Assembly: GCA_965661625.1 (NCBI GenBank)
Contig: CBFIEM010000002.1
Span: 1 to 64,000, forward strand
Direction of reading: 5' to 3'
Length of the DNA stretch: 64,000 bases
Source: GCA-2705995 sp965661625
GTDB taxonomy: Bacteria; Bacteroidota; Bacteroidia; Flavobacteriales_G; Salibacteraceae
The position numbers and the translations under genes were made by a program. Positions 1-8,301 of the stretch are shown in pieces (the stretch's first letter is position 1; each line of letters begins with the position of its first letter). Under the pieces are notes generated by a model. That model was given only the letters and a program-made list of their open reading frames with translations, was not told the DNA's origin and did not search any database.

Positions 1-2049
1 ATAATTAGAATTCGCTAAACGAACTACAGTGTTACCTCCAGTTCGTAAGTTGTTTGCATCTGAATTATAAAGAACTGGACCAGTATTAAAGTCAAGAGCG
101 TAGCCATTGATCGACATTTCGGCTATGTTATTGTTGAAGGTATTTGACCCACCTCCAAAGAAACGGTAACCGTATGCTCCAGCAGAGCTACTTCCAACAA
201 CAACTGTGTTGTGGTGAATATTTTGAAAACCACTGTAGCGGATATACATTCCATAACGAGAAGTACCATTTCCACTAACACCAACGCGAACCTTGTTGTT
301 AGAAATGATACCTTGATTACCTAATGTAGCATCTGCATAATTAACGTAAATACCATAACGAGGCCAGTCATTTTGAGCATCGATGTGGTTTCCATCAATA
401 ATAGAACCTCCATCACAATAATACGTGTAGATACCATAACCATTGGTATACGTTACATTACTGGTCATATAGTTACCACTAATCATAACATCATTTTGAT
501 AATAGAAGCGCATACCATAGAAATACTGGTTCAAGAAGTTGTTGTTGATGAATTCAGTTCCTTCTTCGAGAGAAGTTGTACCTGATCCGTACCAATAAAC
601 TCCGTAAGAACCTCCGATGATATCATTCTCAATAAATGAATTGTACTCATCTCGATCTCCATTAGAATAAACGACTGCGTTATTGGTAGAAGTATTGCTT
701 CCGTTTGAAATCAAATGGCAGCCCCTTACAATATTGCTATCCGACTCTGTTTGGAATGCAAGAACGCGTCCATATGCAGAGGATGGATTCCATATTGTTA
801 AGTTTTCAAAACGATAATGGCTCGCTCCCGAAAAATTAACAACGTAGTTTGAAGAACTGGACCCAACAGACGTTAATGTATCTGTAAGTGCATCTCCAGA
901 AGCTGACCTAAATGTAATGGTATTCAGCTCGCTTATATTCGGAACATTTCCATCTAGTTGCAGGTCTTCACTGTATACACCACCGGCAGATTCAAAAATA
1001 ACTGCTCCACATAAACCAAAAGTCTTGGCATCTTCATAGGCTTCATTAAAGCTCAGGTAGTCTCCATTTCCGCTAGGGTCAATGCTGTACAATCCGCTCA
1101 AACCAGTGCGTAATACAAGTTGAAAGGTATCATTAGAAAGGTCAAAGTCAGTAGTGCTTGGGTCATTGAAATTTTCCGTCCAAACCGCTAACGTATCTCC
1201 TTCTGCAAAATTATAAGTACCTAGGAATAATGGGTTGTCTGAAGAACTAGACATGAGAGGGCCACTCCAATTAAGGGTTCCTTGTTGCACGCCATTAACT
1301 GACCAAGAAACATCAATTGAATCCAAGGTGTTTTGTCCGTAATTCGACAAAGTTCCATAAACGTTACTGTCTAAAACACAAGTCGGTGGAGTAGGCAACA
1401 CCGCAGAAATTCCAGCATCGTTAAATAGATTCGATCCAAACTCCATTTGTACCTGAGGTTTGTTAGAGTTTTGTGAACCAGGAGTTGATCCGCATGAATT
1501 CCCAAAAGCATCAGTCCAAGAATACCGATAACCCTGAGAGGTTGAGTATATTCTGGCTTGACCAGAAGAATTCCAAGTGGGAGAAACTTGACTCCAGCAC
1601 AATTCAACACCAATGTTGTCGACACCATTCCAGGTAAATGTATTGTCCAATGTCAACATATCGTACCCACCAGAAACAGGGGCGTAAGTAAATGGGTTTT
1701 TAATGGTAGTCCACCCGGTTGTACCAAGTGCCGCTGCTACATTCGAAGCTTGCACATGTTTCACTTTAATGGTGTATCCGGGGATGTTGTAAATCGGCGA
1801 ACCTGTTACATACCAACCTAATGATTGGAGGTCACCTCCAGTTGCACCCGCAGCATTAAGCTCAGCCGCGGTATAAACGAACTGGCAGACTGTGCGTCTG
1901 TAAAAAATATTAACAGGGCCTGAAGTGGTCGTGCCATTGACTGCTGCTCCTCCTTGGGTGCCTAGTTGAACGGTTTGCGCATTAGAGTTAGGAACGAGTG
2001 TTCCAAGTGCTAATGCAGCGGCAAAAATGCCTTTGTAAAGTTTTCTCAT
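1..2049 (-). CDS. Secreted multidomain beta-helix protein, 3' end outside window
   Basis: An open frame runs on the minus strand from ATG at 2049 to base 1 without a stop: 683 codons are visible and the C-terminus lies outside the window. Residues 1-24 form a signal peptide ending in SNA before QTVQLG. Residues ~30-210 resemble the N-terminal domain of many Bacteroidota surface proteins (Trp/Tyr-rich, with motifs such as GWYVTGSP and GVELCWSQ). Residues ~215-320 look like a CARDB/Ig-like module (NDAGISAV at its start). From ~325 on there are repeating short strands with Asn and Gly (SGNYMTS, IIDGNHIDAQ, ISNNKVRV, IHHNTVVVG), the pattern of a right-handed parallel beta-helix. The role is probably surface or matrix polysaccharide contact, but this is inference. 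A T9SS sorting domain would be expected in the missing part. No good -7 box is seen; a TACCTTG at 2075-2081 (minus) is only close to consensus. Confidence 0.85.
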   Translation of the reverse strand, partial: MRKLYKGIFAAALALGTLVPNSNAQTVQLGTQGGAAVNGTTTSGPVNIFYRRTVCQFVYTAAELNAAGATGGDLQSLGWYVTGSPIYNIPGYTIKVKHVQASNVAAALGTTGWTTIKNPFTYAPVSGGYDMLTLDNTFTWNGVDNIGVELCWSQVSPTWNSSGQARIYSTSQGYRYSWTDAFGNSCGSTPGSQNSNKPQVQMEFGSNLFNDAGISAVLPTPPTCVLDSNVYGTLSNYGQNTLDSIDVSWSVNGVQQGTLNWSGPLMSSSSDNPLFLGTYNFAEGDTLAVWTENFNDPSTTDFDLSNDTFQLVLRTGLSGLYSIDPSGNGDYLSFNEAYEDAKTFGLCGAVIFESAGGVYSEDLQLDGNVPNISELNTITFRSASGDALTDTLTSVGSSSSNYVVNFSGASHYRFENLTIWNPSSAYGRVLAFQTESDSNIVRGCHLISNGSNTSTNNAVVYSNGDRDEYNSFIENDIIGGSYGVYWYGSGTTSLEEGTEFINNNFLNQYFYGMRFYYQNDVMISGNYMTSNVTYTNGYGIYTYYCDGGSIIDGNHIDAQNDWPRYGIYVNYADATLGNQGIISNNKVRVGVSGNGTSRYGMYIRYSGFQNIHHNTVVVGSSSAGAYGYRFFGGGSNTFNNNIAEMSINGYALDFNTGPVLYNSDANNLRTGGNTVVRLANSNY

Positions 2050-2112
2050 AGGATTTATTTTATTTTCTCGAGTTCAAGGTAATTAGAAAATTAATACCAG
2101 ACACATTTTTTT

Positions 2113-3270
2113 TCACAAGTAACTGTGAACCTCAGTTTCTTCAATCCTACTTTCTGAAAGGATAACAAGTCGTTCTACTACATTTCTTAGTTCACGTACG
2201 TTTCCAGTCCAAGATTTCTCAACTAATAGGGCCATGGCTTTTTCAGTTATTGACTTCGTAGGTCTTCCTTGTTCCTTGCAAATTTCTTCTAAGAAATGAT
2301 CTACCAAGAGTGGGATATCATCTGGTCTGTCATTTAATGCGGGAACCGGAATATGAATTACACAAAGCCTGTGATACAAGTCTTCACGAAACTCACCATT
2401 GGATATGGCTTGTTTGAGGTCCTTGTTGGTAGCAGCTACAACCCGTACATCAAAAGAAATGGTTTTGTCTCCTCCAACGCGCGTGATTTTCTTCTCCTGC
2501 AATGCACGCAGCACCTTGGCTTGAGCAGATAGACTCATATCTCCTACTTCGTCTAAAAAGAGTGTGCCACCTTCAGCTTGCTCGAACTTTCCTTTTTTTT
2601 GTTTGATTGCACTTGTGAATGCTCCCTTTTCATGACCGAATAATTCCGACTCAATGAGGTCAGATGGAATGGCAGCACAGTTAACTTCAATAAAAGGTTT
2701 TTTCTTTCTGCTACTGCGTTCGTGTAATTGCTGCGCTACAAGTTCTTTACCGGTTCCATTGGGACCAGTTATTAATACGCGAGCATCTGTATCTGCAACC
2801 TTAGCGATCATGTCGGTTACAAGCAGTATTTCCTTTGACTGGCCTATTATCGGAGACTCAGCTTTGCCGGTTACTTTTTTACGCAGACTCTTCGTCTCTT
2901 CAACTAATTCATTGCGATCTAGTGCATTACGTACCGTTACTAGCAGTCGGTTTAAGTCTATTGGTTTTTGAATGAAGTCATACGCTCCCATTTTTAAAGC
3001 TTCAACTGCATTTTCAACTGAGCCATGGCCAGTAATTAATACAACGGGGAGATCGGGTTTGGAATGGGTAAGTCTTTCAAGCACGTCCATTCCATCCATT
3101 TTTGGCATTTTTATATCGCAAAGCACCAGGTCGTAATTATTGGAGAGGGCCAACTTGACACCGGCTTCACCGTTTTCGGCAGAATCAACTTTGAATTTTT
3201 CGTATTCAAGGATTTCGGTTAGGGTATTTCGAATGCCTTTCTCGTCGTCAATTATCAATATGTTTTTCAT
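2113..3270 (-). CDS. NtrC-type response regulator lacking the C-terminal HTH
   Basis: A 385-residue two-component response regulator. The receiver domain (1-~118) has the acidic pair D8/D9, phosphoacceptor D52 (LCDIKMP) and K102 (QKP). The sigma-54 AAA+ domain (~140-370) has Walker A GPNGTGKE (169-176), the sigma-54 contact loop as GAFTSA (216-221, usual form GAFTGA), Walker B GTLFLDE (235-241) and the arginine-finger region FREDLYHRL (294-302). The protein stops about 15 residues after the AAA+ fold, so the Fis-type helix-turn-helix that binds enhancer DNA is absent. The bases beyond the stop contain no continuation in another frame. It is the last gene of an operon and overlaps the upstream phosphatase gene by 4 bp (ATGA). 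How it selects targets is not visible; it may activate from solution or work with a partner. No histidine kinase is in the window. Confidence 0.93.
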   Translation of the reverse strand: MKNILIIDDEKGIRNTLTEILEYEKFKVDSAENGEAGVKLALSNNYDLVLCDIKMPKMDGMDVLERLTHSKPDLPVVLITGHGSVENAVEALKMGAYDFIQKPIDLNRLLVTVRNALDRNELVEETKSLRKKVTGKAESPIIGQSKEILLVTDMIAKVADTDARVLITGPNGTGKELVAQQLHERSSRKKKPFIEVNCAAIPSDLIESELFGHEKGAFTSAIKQKKGKFEQAEGGTLFLDEVGDMSLSAQAKVLRALQEKKITRVGGDKTISFDVRVVAATNKDLKQAISNGEFREDLYHRLCVIHIPVPALNDRPDDIPLLVDHFLEEICKEQGRPTKSITEKAMALLVEKSWTGNVRELRNVVERLVILSESRIEETEVHSYL

Positions 3271-4196
3271 AGTGTATTTTCTATTGAAGCTTGGATTGCA
3301 CCTTCTTTTAAGGAGAAATCAGAGTAGTAAATATTGTCTGCAGAACATAGCTTAGCAACATGTTCAATGAAAATGCCAGCGTATACTATGTATTCTGCTC
3401 GCATGGGGTCTAGTCCTGGGAAATTCAACTTGGATTGGTAATTCAATGTTATCAATTTTCGGTTAAGTTGTATTAAGTCAGAGGTTTTGATCCGCGTTTC
3501 AGGTGTAGTTTTCCATGCTTGATTCAGCATTTTAGCAACCATCATTCCAAAAGCTTCAAATGACCCTGAAGACCCAATGAACTGATAGGGGTTGTGCAAA
3601 CCTATGGCCTCATTTAGTTCTGGAAGAGCATGCTGAAGGTAGTTTTTAATGGACGTTTGAATGGAAACACTCATGGGTTGATGCTGACCAAATAGCTGAA
3701 CCATTCGGGCAACTCCAAGGTCGTAACTGTGCTTCCAGCGAACAACCCCATCTTGGATAATAGCAAACTCGGTTGAGCCTCCGCCAATATCCATGATCAG
3801 AGCTGTATGTTGTGTGTTGGTGTAAGCCATAACACCAAGCGCAATAAGCTCCGCCTCACGCATTCCGTCAATGATTTTCACACGAACCCCAACCTCCTTA
3901 TATATTTGATCGGCTATTTGGTGACCATTTACAGCACTCCTTAAACCAGAAGTTGCAAATGCATCAACCTGCCTTACATCGTACTCCTGCAAAGATGACT
4001 TGTGTTGTTTCATGGCGCTGATTGCTCGTTGTATGGCTTTTGGGTGGATCCGACCATCCTCGAATCCTTCAGCACCTAACTTTACGACCAACTTATTCGT
4101 GAAATGAATTGTAAAATCATTTAAGTCAACCGAATAGATAATAAGGTTGAAAGTGTTAGTTCCTAAGTCGATTATAGCTTTGGGTTGATTAATCAT
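3267..4196 (-). CDS. Ppx/GppA family phosphatase (exopolyphosphatase-like)
   Basis: A 309-residue protein of the ASKHA-fold Ppx/GppA family, which hydrolyses terminal phosphates of polyphosphate or pppGpp. The N-terminal phosphate-binding motif is IIDLGTNTFNL (9-19) and the second nucleotide/phosphate motif is LIMDIGGGSTEFAI near residue 135. The length fits the short Bacteroidota form with the two core lobes only and no C-terminal HD extension, so polyphosphate and pppGpp cannot be told apart by sequence. Its start overlaps the permease gene by 8 bp and its end overlaps the response regulator by 4 bp, so the genes are very likely translated from one message. The link of this enzyme to the regulator is suggestive of a stress-response operon, but that is inference. 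Confidence 0.9.
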   Translation of the reverse strand: MINQPKAIIDLGTNTFNLIIYSVDLNDFTIHFTNKLVVKLGAEGFEDGRIHPKAIQRAISAMKQHKSSLQEYDVRQVDAFATSGLRSAVNGHQIADQIYKEVGVRVKIIDGMREAELIALGVMAYTNTQHTALIMDIGGGSTEFAIIQDGVVRWKHSYDLGVARMVQLFGQHQPMSVSIQTSIKNYLQHALPELNEAIGLHNPYQFIGSSGSFEAFGMMVAKMLNQAWKTTPETRIKTSDLIQLNRKLITLNYQSKLNFPGLDPMRAEYIVYAGIFIEHVAKLCSADNIYYSDFSLKEGAIQASIENTL

Positions 4197-5514
4197 TGTG
4201 TTTTAGCCACTTCCAGAGCTCTTTATAACTCACTTTTTTTCCGTACATAAGAATTCCAGTTCGATATATCTTTCCCGCTAACCATGTGGTGAAAACGAAG
4301 CCTGCCACAAGTAAAAACATGGATAAATAAAGTTGCCATAAATCTCCTGACTCAATACCAATTGCTATCCTAACCATCATGATAATTGGAGAGGTTAAGG
4401 GGATAATAGACCCCCAAATTGCAGCTGGTCCCGAGGGGTTTTCCATAATCGCAATGGATAGAAAGTAGGCGAGGAGCAATGGGATGGTTACTGGAAACAT
4501 GAATTGCTGTGTATCCGTTTCGGAATCCACTGCTGCACCAATAGCGGCAAAAAGAGAGGAGTAGAGTAAATACCCTCCTAAGAAGTAGAAAAGAAACATG
4601 CCTATCATAAGCGGAAAATTAATCCGATCAAGGAAGGCAAGCGGATTTTGGTCTTCATTTGTGTTTAAAGCCCCTATTTCTGGATTCGCCTTGTCAAGTT
4701 GCGAAACCGTTTGTTGCATTGTAGTCAGTTCTTCAAATCGATCTGCTAAAAGAACCGATTGCACAGCAGTAACCACGGTAGTCGTGAGGATTATCCAGAG
4801 AATAAACTGGGTAAGACCAACAAGTGCTACACCGATTATTTTCCCCATCATGAGTTGAAAAGGCTTGACAGAAGTGATAATTACCTCAACGATGCGATTG
4901 GTTTTTTCTTCAATTACCCCACGCATTACCTGAACACCGTACAGAAAAATAAACATGTAAATGGCAATACCAAAGGCGAATCCAATGAATGCCTTTTCGC
5001 CTTGAATGGCTTCTTTTTCTCCTGTTTCTGTAAACTTGAAAGCGCTAATTTTAAAGTTAGTGTTCACTTTTGCGAAATCGGAAGGGTCTATCCCGTATTT
5101 CCTGAGTTTTTCTTGTTCTACTATGCGCTCTACGCGTGCTTCAATATCACGCTGAACACGCGCACTCGGCTGATCTTTAAAGTATAGGAGCGCACGATTA
5201 ACATTTAATATATCTTTTGGTATGAGTAGCAAAGCAGTGTAGTGGGACTCTGGGAATAACTTGAATGCTTGATCGTCTGTTAAGTCGGAATACTCAAACT
5301 TGAGCTGTTCATTGTCATTTAGTGATTCAAATACTGGATTCAACTGATCAACAACCAGCACTTGCTCAACTTGATCGTTTTTCATCCCAAACCAAATGAC
5401 TAGTGCAGTAACCCCTGCAATTAAAAGAGGCCCGAGGAGTGTTAATAGGATGAATGATTTTTTCCGGACACGCGTAATGTATTCACGCTTTATAATGAGT
5501 AAGATCTTATGCAT
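4189..5514 (-). CDS. ABC-2 type transporter permease (NatB-like)
   Basis: A 441-residue inner-membrane protein of the ABC-2 permease family, partner of the ATPase encoded just upstream. It has one N-terminal membrane helix after the basic segment IIKREYITRVRKKS, a large extracytoplasmic domain (~50-165), then five or so hydrophobic segments in the C-terminal half (for example around FAFGIAIYMFIFLYG and LIGMFLFYFLGGYLLY). The ATG at 5514 is preferred because it overlaps the ATPase stop codon by 8 bp (ATGCATAA) and begins with MHKILLI; an in-frame start further upstream at 5568 would add 18 residues lying inside the ATPase gene. The substrate is unknown. The NatAB/YhaP type exports sodium or amphiphiles in other bacteria. 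Confidence 0.88.
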   Translation of the reverse strand: MHKILLIIKREYITRVRKKSFILLTLLGPLLIAGVTALVIWFGMKNDQVEQVLVVDQLNPVFESLNDNEQLKFEYSDLTDDQAFKLFPESHYTALLLIPKDILNVNRALLYFKDQPSARVQRDIEARVERIVEQEKLRKYGIDPSDFAKVNTNFKISAFKFTETGEKEAIQGEKAFIGFAFGIAIYMFIFLYGVQVMRGVIEEKTNRIVEVIITSVKPFQLMMGKIIGVALVGLTQFILWIILTTTVVTAVQSVLLADRFEELTTMQQTVSQLDKANPEIGALNTNEDQNPLAFLDRINFPLMIGMFLFYFLGGYLLYSSLFAAIGAAVDSETDTQQFMFPVTIPLLLAYFLSIAIMENPSGPAAIWGSIIPLTSPIIMMVRIAIGIESGDLWQLYLSMFLLVAGFVFTTWLAGKIYRTGILMYGKKVSYKELWKWLKHND

Positions 5515-6451
5515 CGGATTGTGTAGTTGTTTCAGGTGCTGGTGAAACCTGCTTGATGAAGACTTCATTTAATGAAGGAACGACCTCCTGTAATCCAGTT
5601 ACGTTGCAAACGGGTAGAATGGCTTGCAGTAAGTTGTTGGTTGTGTTTTGGTTTAATAACTTGATTTTCGCTACATGTTGTTGTTCGTCTCCAATAATAT
5701 CAAGGAGTTCGAATTGAGTCCACAATGCATTGGTAAACGCCATTTTGTTTCCACTGAATACAACTTCAAAAACGCCTTCTTTAAACTGGTTTCGTATCTG
5801 TGGCACTGATCCCTGAAGAATACATTCAGCTTGGTGAATTAATGCGATGTCGTCACATATTTCTTCAACGGAACCCATGTTGTGGGTAGAGAAAATAATA
5901 GTTGTCCCCGCCTGATTTAGGCGTTTTATCTCAGCTTTTATCAGATTTGCGTTTACGGGATCAAACCCAGAAAATGGCTCGTCAAGAATGAGGAGCTCGG
6001 GTTCGTGAAGCACAGTTACGATAAACTGAACCTTTTGAGCCATACCCTTAGAAAGCTCCTCGACTTTTTTGTCCCACCATTCATTGATGGCAAAACGATC
6101 AAACCACCAACGCAGCGAACGGAGCGCGTCTGACCTGCTTTTTCCTTTAAGTTGAGCGAGATATAGGGCCTGTTCCCCCACTTTCATTTTTTTATATAAA
6201 CCGCGTTCCTCAGGTAAATATCCGATGTGCTGTTCATGGTACGATTTTAATGGTTGGCCGTTAAACCTAATTTGCCCGGAATCAGGCATGGTAATCTGAT
6301 TCAGGATACGAATTAATGAGGTTTTTCCAGCTCCATTAGGTCCTAACAAACCAAAAATTCGTCCTTTAGGAATGTTGATGTTTATGTTGTTGAGGGCGAT
6401 ATAGTTGCCATACGTCTTTGTGACGTTCTGTATTTCAATGAGGTGCTCCAT
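5507..6451 (-). CDS. ABC transporter ATP-binding protein (NatA-like)
   Basis: A 314-residue ATPase subunit of an ABC-2 exporter. Walker A is GPNGAGKTS (37-45), the signature is LSKGMAQKV, Walker B is LLILDEPFSGFDP and the switch histidine is in FSTHNM. A C-terminal extension of ~90 residues follows the nucleotide-binding domain, as in the DUF4162 type of ABC-2 ATPases. It is the first gene of the operon ATPase-permease-phosphatase-response regulator. Its ATG directly follows the T-tract of the terminator at the end of the dnaJ gene, leaving almost no separate leader. A weak promoter-like pair (TTG, 20-nt gap, TACTTTCG; minus strand 6511-6481) lies just upstream of that hairpin. Confidence 0.93.
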   Translation of the reverse strand: MEHLIEIQNVTKTYGNYIALNNININIPKGRIFGLLGPNGAGKTSLIRILNQITMPDSGQIRFNGQPLKSYHEQHIGYLPEERGLYKKMKVGEQALYLAQLKGKSRSDALRSLRWWFDRFAINEWWDKKVEELSKGMAQKVQFIVTVLHEPELLILDEPFSGFDPVNANLIKAEIKRLNQAGTTIIFSTHNMGSVEEICDDIALIHQAECILQGSVPQIRNQFKEGVFEVVFSGNKMAFTNALWTQFELLDIIGDEQQHVAKIKLLNQNTTNNLLQAILPVCNVTGLQEVVPSLNEVFIKQVSPAPETTTQSDA

Positions 6452-6480
6452 AAAAAAAGCCAGCTATTAGTGCTGGCTTT
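6452..6480 (-). terminator. Intrinsic terminator after dnaJ
   Basis: On the minus strand a perfect 9-bp stem AAAGCCAGC/GCTGGCTTT with a 7-nt loop is followed by seven T. It lies between the dnaJ stop and the ABC ATPase start. The T-tract runs right up to the ATG at 6451, so any ABC transcript starting upstream would carry this hairpin in its leader. Confidence 0.8.
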
Positions 6481-6515
6481 CGAAAGTAATTGGTTTTGAG
6501 CTTTCGGGCAATGGC

Positions 6516-7640
6516 TTATTGAAAGAATTCTTTCATTCTACTAAAGAAGTTTTTCTCTTTTCCCGATGGAGCGGGTTGAAAATGAGGCATATCCTTCATC
6601 TTTTCCATCATCTCGCGCTCCTCGTTATTCAGCTCTTTCGGAGTCCAAACATTGACGTGTACAAGTTGATCTCCTTTAGGATATCCATTGACATCTGGAA
6701 TGCCTTTTCCTTTCAGTCTTAAAATCTTACCAGATTGGGTTCCAGCCGGAATTTTAATTTTAACTGAACTATCTATTGTTGGAACTTCTACTGTATCGCC
6801 AAGTGCTGCAATGGCAAAATTTATGTGTAAGTCATAGTGTACATTCTGTCCATCTCGAACCAAGTCGTCACTTTTAACTTCTTCGATAACAACAAGCAGG
6901 TCTCCGGGAACACCACCTTTAGGGCCGTCATTACCCTTGCCGCGCAGACTCAGCTGCATGCCTTCTTCCACTCCAGCTGGAATGTCGATAGCGATAACTT
7001 CTTCAGACCGAACTTGTCCATTTTGGTCAGATCCTGGAGCGCGTTTTTCGATGATTTTTCCATCTCCGCCGCATGTAGGACATGTGCTGCTGGTTTGCAT
7101 TTGACCTAAGAAGGTATTGGTGACGCGTGTAACTTGTCCACTGCCATTACATGAGTTACATGTTTTGTAGGTCGAACCTTCGGCGTTTACCAGTTTGTTA
7201 ACCTTTACCTTTTTCTGAGTTCCGTTGGCGATTTCTTTAAGTGTAAGCTTCACCCTTATTCTTAGGTTAGAACCCTTGGTTACCCGGGTTCTTCGTCCGC
7301 CGCCACCTTGGCCACCAAATCCACCACCGCCAAAAGCACCTCCAAAGATGTCTCCAAATTGACTGAAGATATCATCCATGTTCATGCCTCCACCGCCTTG
7401 GCCACCAAAGCCTCCGCCCATGCCCGCATGACCAAATTGGTCGTAGCGCTGCTTTTTCTCAGGGTTACTTAAAATCTCGTAAGCTTCAGCAGCCTCTTTG
7501 AATTTATCTTCAGCCTCTTTGTTGTCTGGATTTTTATCGGGATGGTATTTCAACGCCAGTTTGCGGTAGGCTTTTTTAATAGCACTCGCATCAGCTGATT
7601 TATCAATTCCTAATACTTCGTAATAGTCTCTTTTTGCCAT
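6516..7640 (-). CDS. dnaJ: Chaperone DnaJ, two-zinc-motif variant
   Basis: A 374-residue Hsp40 co-chaperone that delivers unfolded proteins to DnaK and stimulates its ATPase. The J domain (1-~70) has the HPD motif at 33-35. A Gly/Phe-rich linker (~73-116) precedes the central domain. Only two CxxCxGxG motifs are present, C161/C164 and C187/C190; these correspond to motifs 2 and 3, which together form zinc site II. Motifs 1 and 4 (zinc site I) are replaced by cysteine-free sequence (VNAEGSTYKT and RAPGSDQ), so one zinc is expected instead of two. The C-terminal substrate-binding domains (~215-350) look complete. The gene follows grpE by 8 bp and shares its promoter. Related flavobacteria appear to share this reduction, so I read it as a lineage variant and not as decay. 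Confidence 0.95.
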   Translation of the reverse strand: MAKRDYYEVLGIDKSADASAIKKAYRKLALKYHPDKNPDNKEAEDKFKEAAEAYEILSNPEKKQRYDQFGHAGMGGGFGGQGGGGMNMDDIFSQFGDIFGGAFGGGGFGGQGGGGRRTRVTKGSNLRIRVKLTLKEIANGTQKKVKVNKLVNAEGSTYKTCNSCNGSGQVTRVTNTFLGQMQTSSTCPTCGGDGKIIEKRAPGSDQNGQVRSEEVIAIDIPAGVEEGMQLSLRGKGNDGPKGGVPGDLLVVIEEVKSDDLVRDGQNVHYDLHINFAIAALGDTVEVPTIDSSVKIKIPAGTQSGKILRLKGKGIPDVNGYPKGDQLVHVNVWTPKELNNEEREMMEKMKDMPHFQPAPSGKEKNFFSRMKEFFQ

Positions 7641-7648
7641 AATACAGC

Positions 7649-8227
7649 TTATTCTCCTACGACAACTTTTGCGTATCGCAACACGGATTCGTTTAAGAAA
7701 TACCCTTTCTCTACCACATCTACAATTTTACCTTTTAGATCGTCAGAAGGTGCTGGGATCTTTGTTATTGCCTCGTGTTCATCAGTATTAAAGACAGTTC
7801 CTTTAGCGTCCATTTCTTTTAACCCTTTGCTTAGCATGATGCGTTGAAATTTACCATGCACAAGTGTAAAGCCCTCTTTAACTGAATCGATATCGGTTGC
7901 AGTTTCATTGGATAAAATGGCACGTTCCATGTCATCAAGAACTGGCAGTAAATCTGAAAGAATGTCACGTCCAGCATTTGACATTAGCTCTAAGCGCTCT
8001 TTGGCTGTTCTGCGACGAAAGTTCTCGAACTCCGCGTAGAGGCGCATGTGCTTATCTTTCAACGTCTGCAGTTCCTCTTGGGTTTTCTGCAATTCAGAGC
8101 GCTCTACATCCTCGGAATTATCTGATTGGTTTGAGTTTTCATCATCAGATGATTCGTCATTTGATGTTACCTCTTCTTGACTGTCGAACTCGTTTTCTGG
8201 GATTTCGTCCTGTTCTTTTTTCGCCAT
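7649..8227 (-). CDS. grpE: Nucleotide exchange factor GrpE
   Basis: A 192-residue GrpE, which dimerises and releases ADP from DnaK. The first ~50 residues are acidic and Ser/Asn-rich (disordered tail). Then come a long coiled coil (~50-100, LQKTQEELQTLKDKHMRLYAE region) with the family motif EFENFRRRTAKE, and a beta-wing domain ending in VLRYAKVVVGE. It is the first gene of the grpE-dnaJ pair; dnaK is not in the window. A promoter-like element lies at 8256-8288. No CIRCE inverted repeat is seen. Confidence 0.95.
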   Translation of the reverse strand: MAKKEQDEIPENEFDSQEEVTSNDESSDDENSNQSDNSEDVERSELQKTQEELQTLKDKHMRLYAEFENFRRRTAKERLELMSNAGRDILSDLLPVLDDMERAILSNETATDIDSVKEGFTLVHGKFQRIMLSKGLKEMDAKGTVFNTDEHEAITKIPAPSDDLKGKIVDVVEKGYFLNESVLRYAKVVVGE

Positions 8228-8255
8228 TGATCTAAAGATTTACAGGCTCATTTAG

Positions 8256-8288
8256 CAAAGGTTCTGCCAATTGAGATTAGAGGACAAA
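8256..8288 (-). promoter_or_regulatory. Putative grpE-dnaJ promoter
   Basis: On the minus strand, TTTG (8288-8285), 21 nt, then AACCTTTG (8263-8256), one mismatch from the Bacteroidota -7 consensus TAnnTTTG. Spacing fits the -33/-7 promoter type. Transcription would start about 25 nt before the grpE ATG. Confidence 0.4.
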
Positions 8289-8289
8289 T

Positions 8290-8301
8290 TGACAGGTGTC
8301 A
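8290..8301. promoter_or_regulatory. Short dyad next to the grpE promoter, possible operator
   Basis: TGACA-GG-TGTCA is a 5-bp inverted repeat with a 2-bp centre, 1 bp beyond the -33-like box of the grpE promoter and overlapping the stop codon of the tlpA-like gene. The loop is too short for a terminator. An operator role is inference. Confidence 0.25.

Noticed and set aside
373..1821. Open frames on both strands within the first 2 kb
   Set aside because: They are shadows of the long minus-strand coding frame that runs from 2049 to base 1.
4598..5187. Plus-strand open frames inside the ABC permease gene
   Set aside because: They lie fully opposite a well-recognised membrane protein gene and have no family features or start signals.
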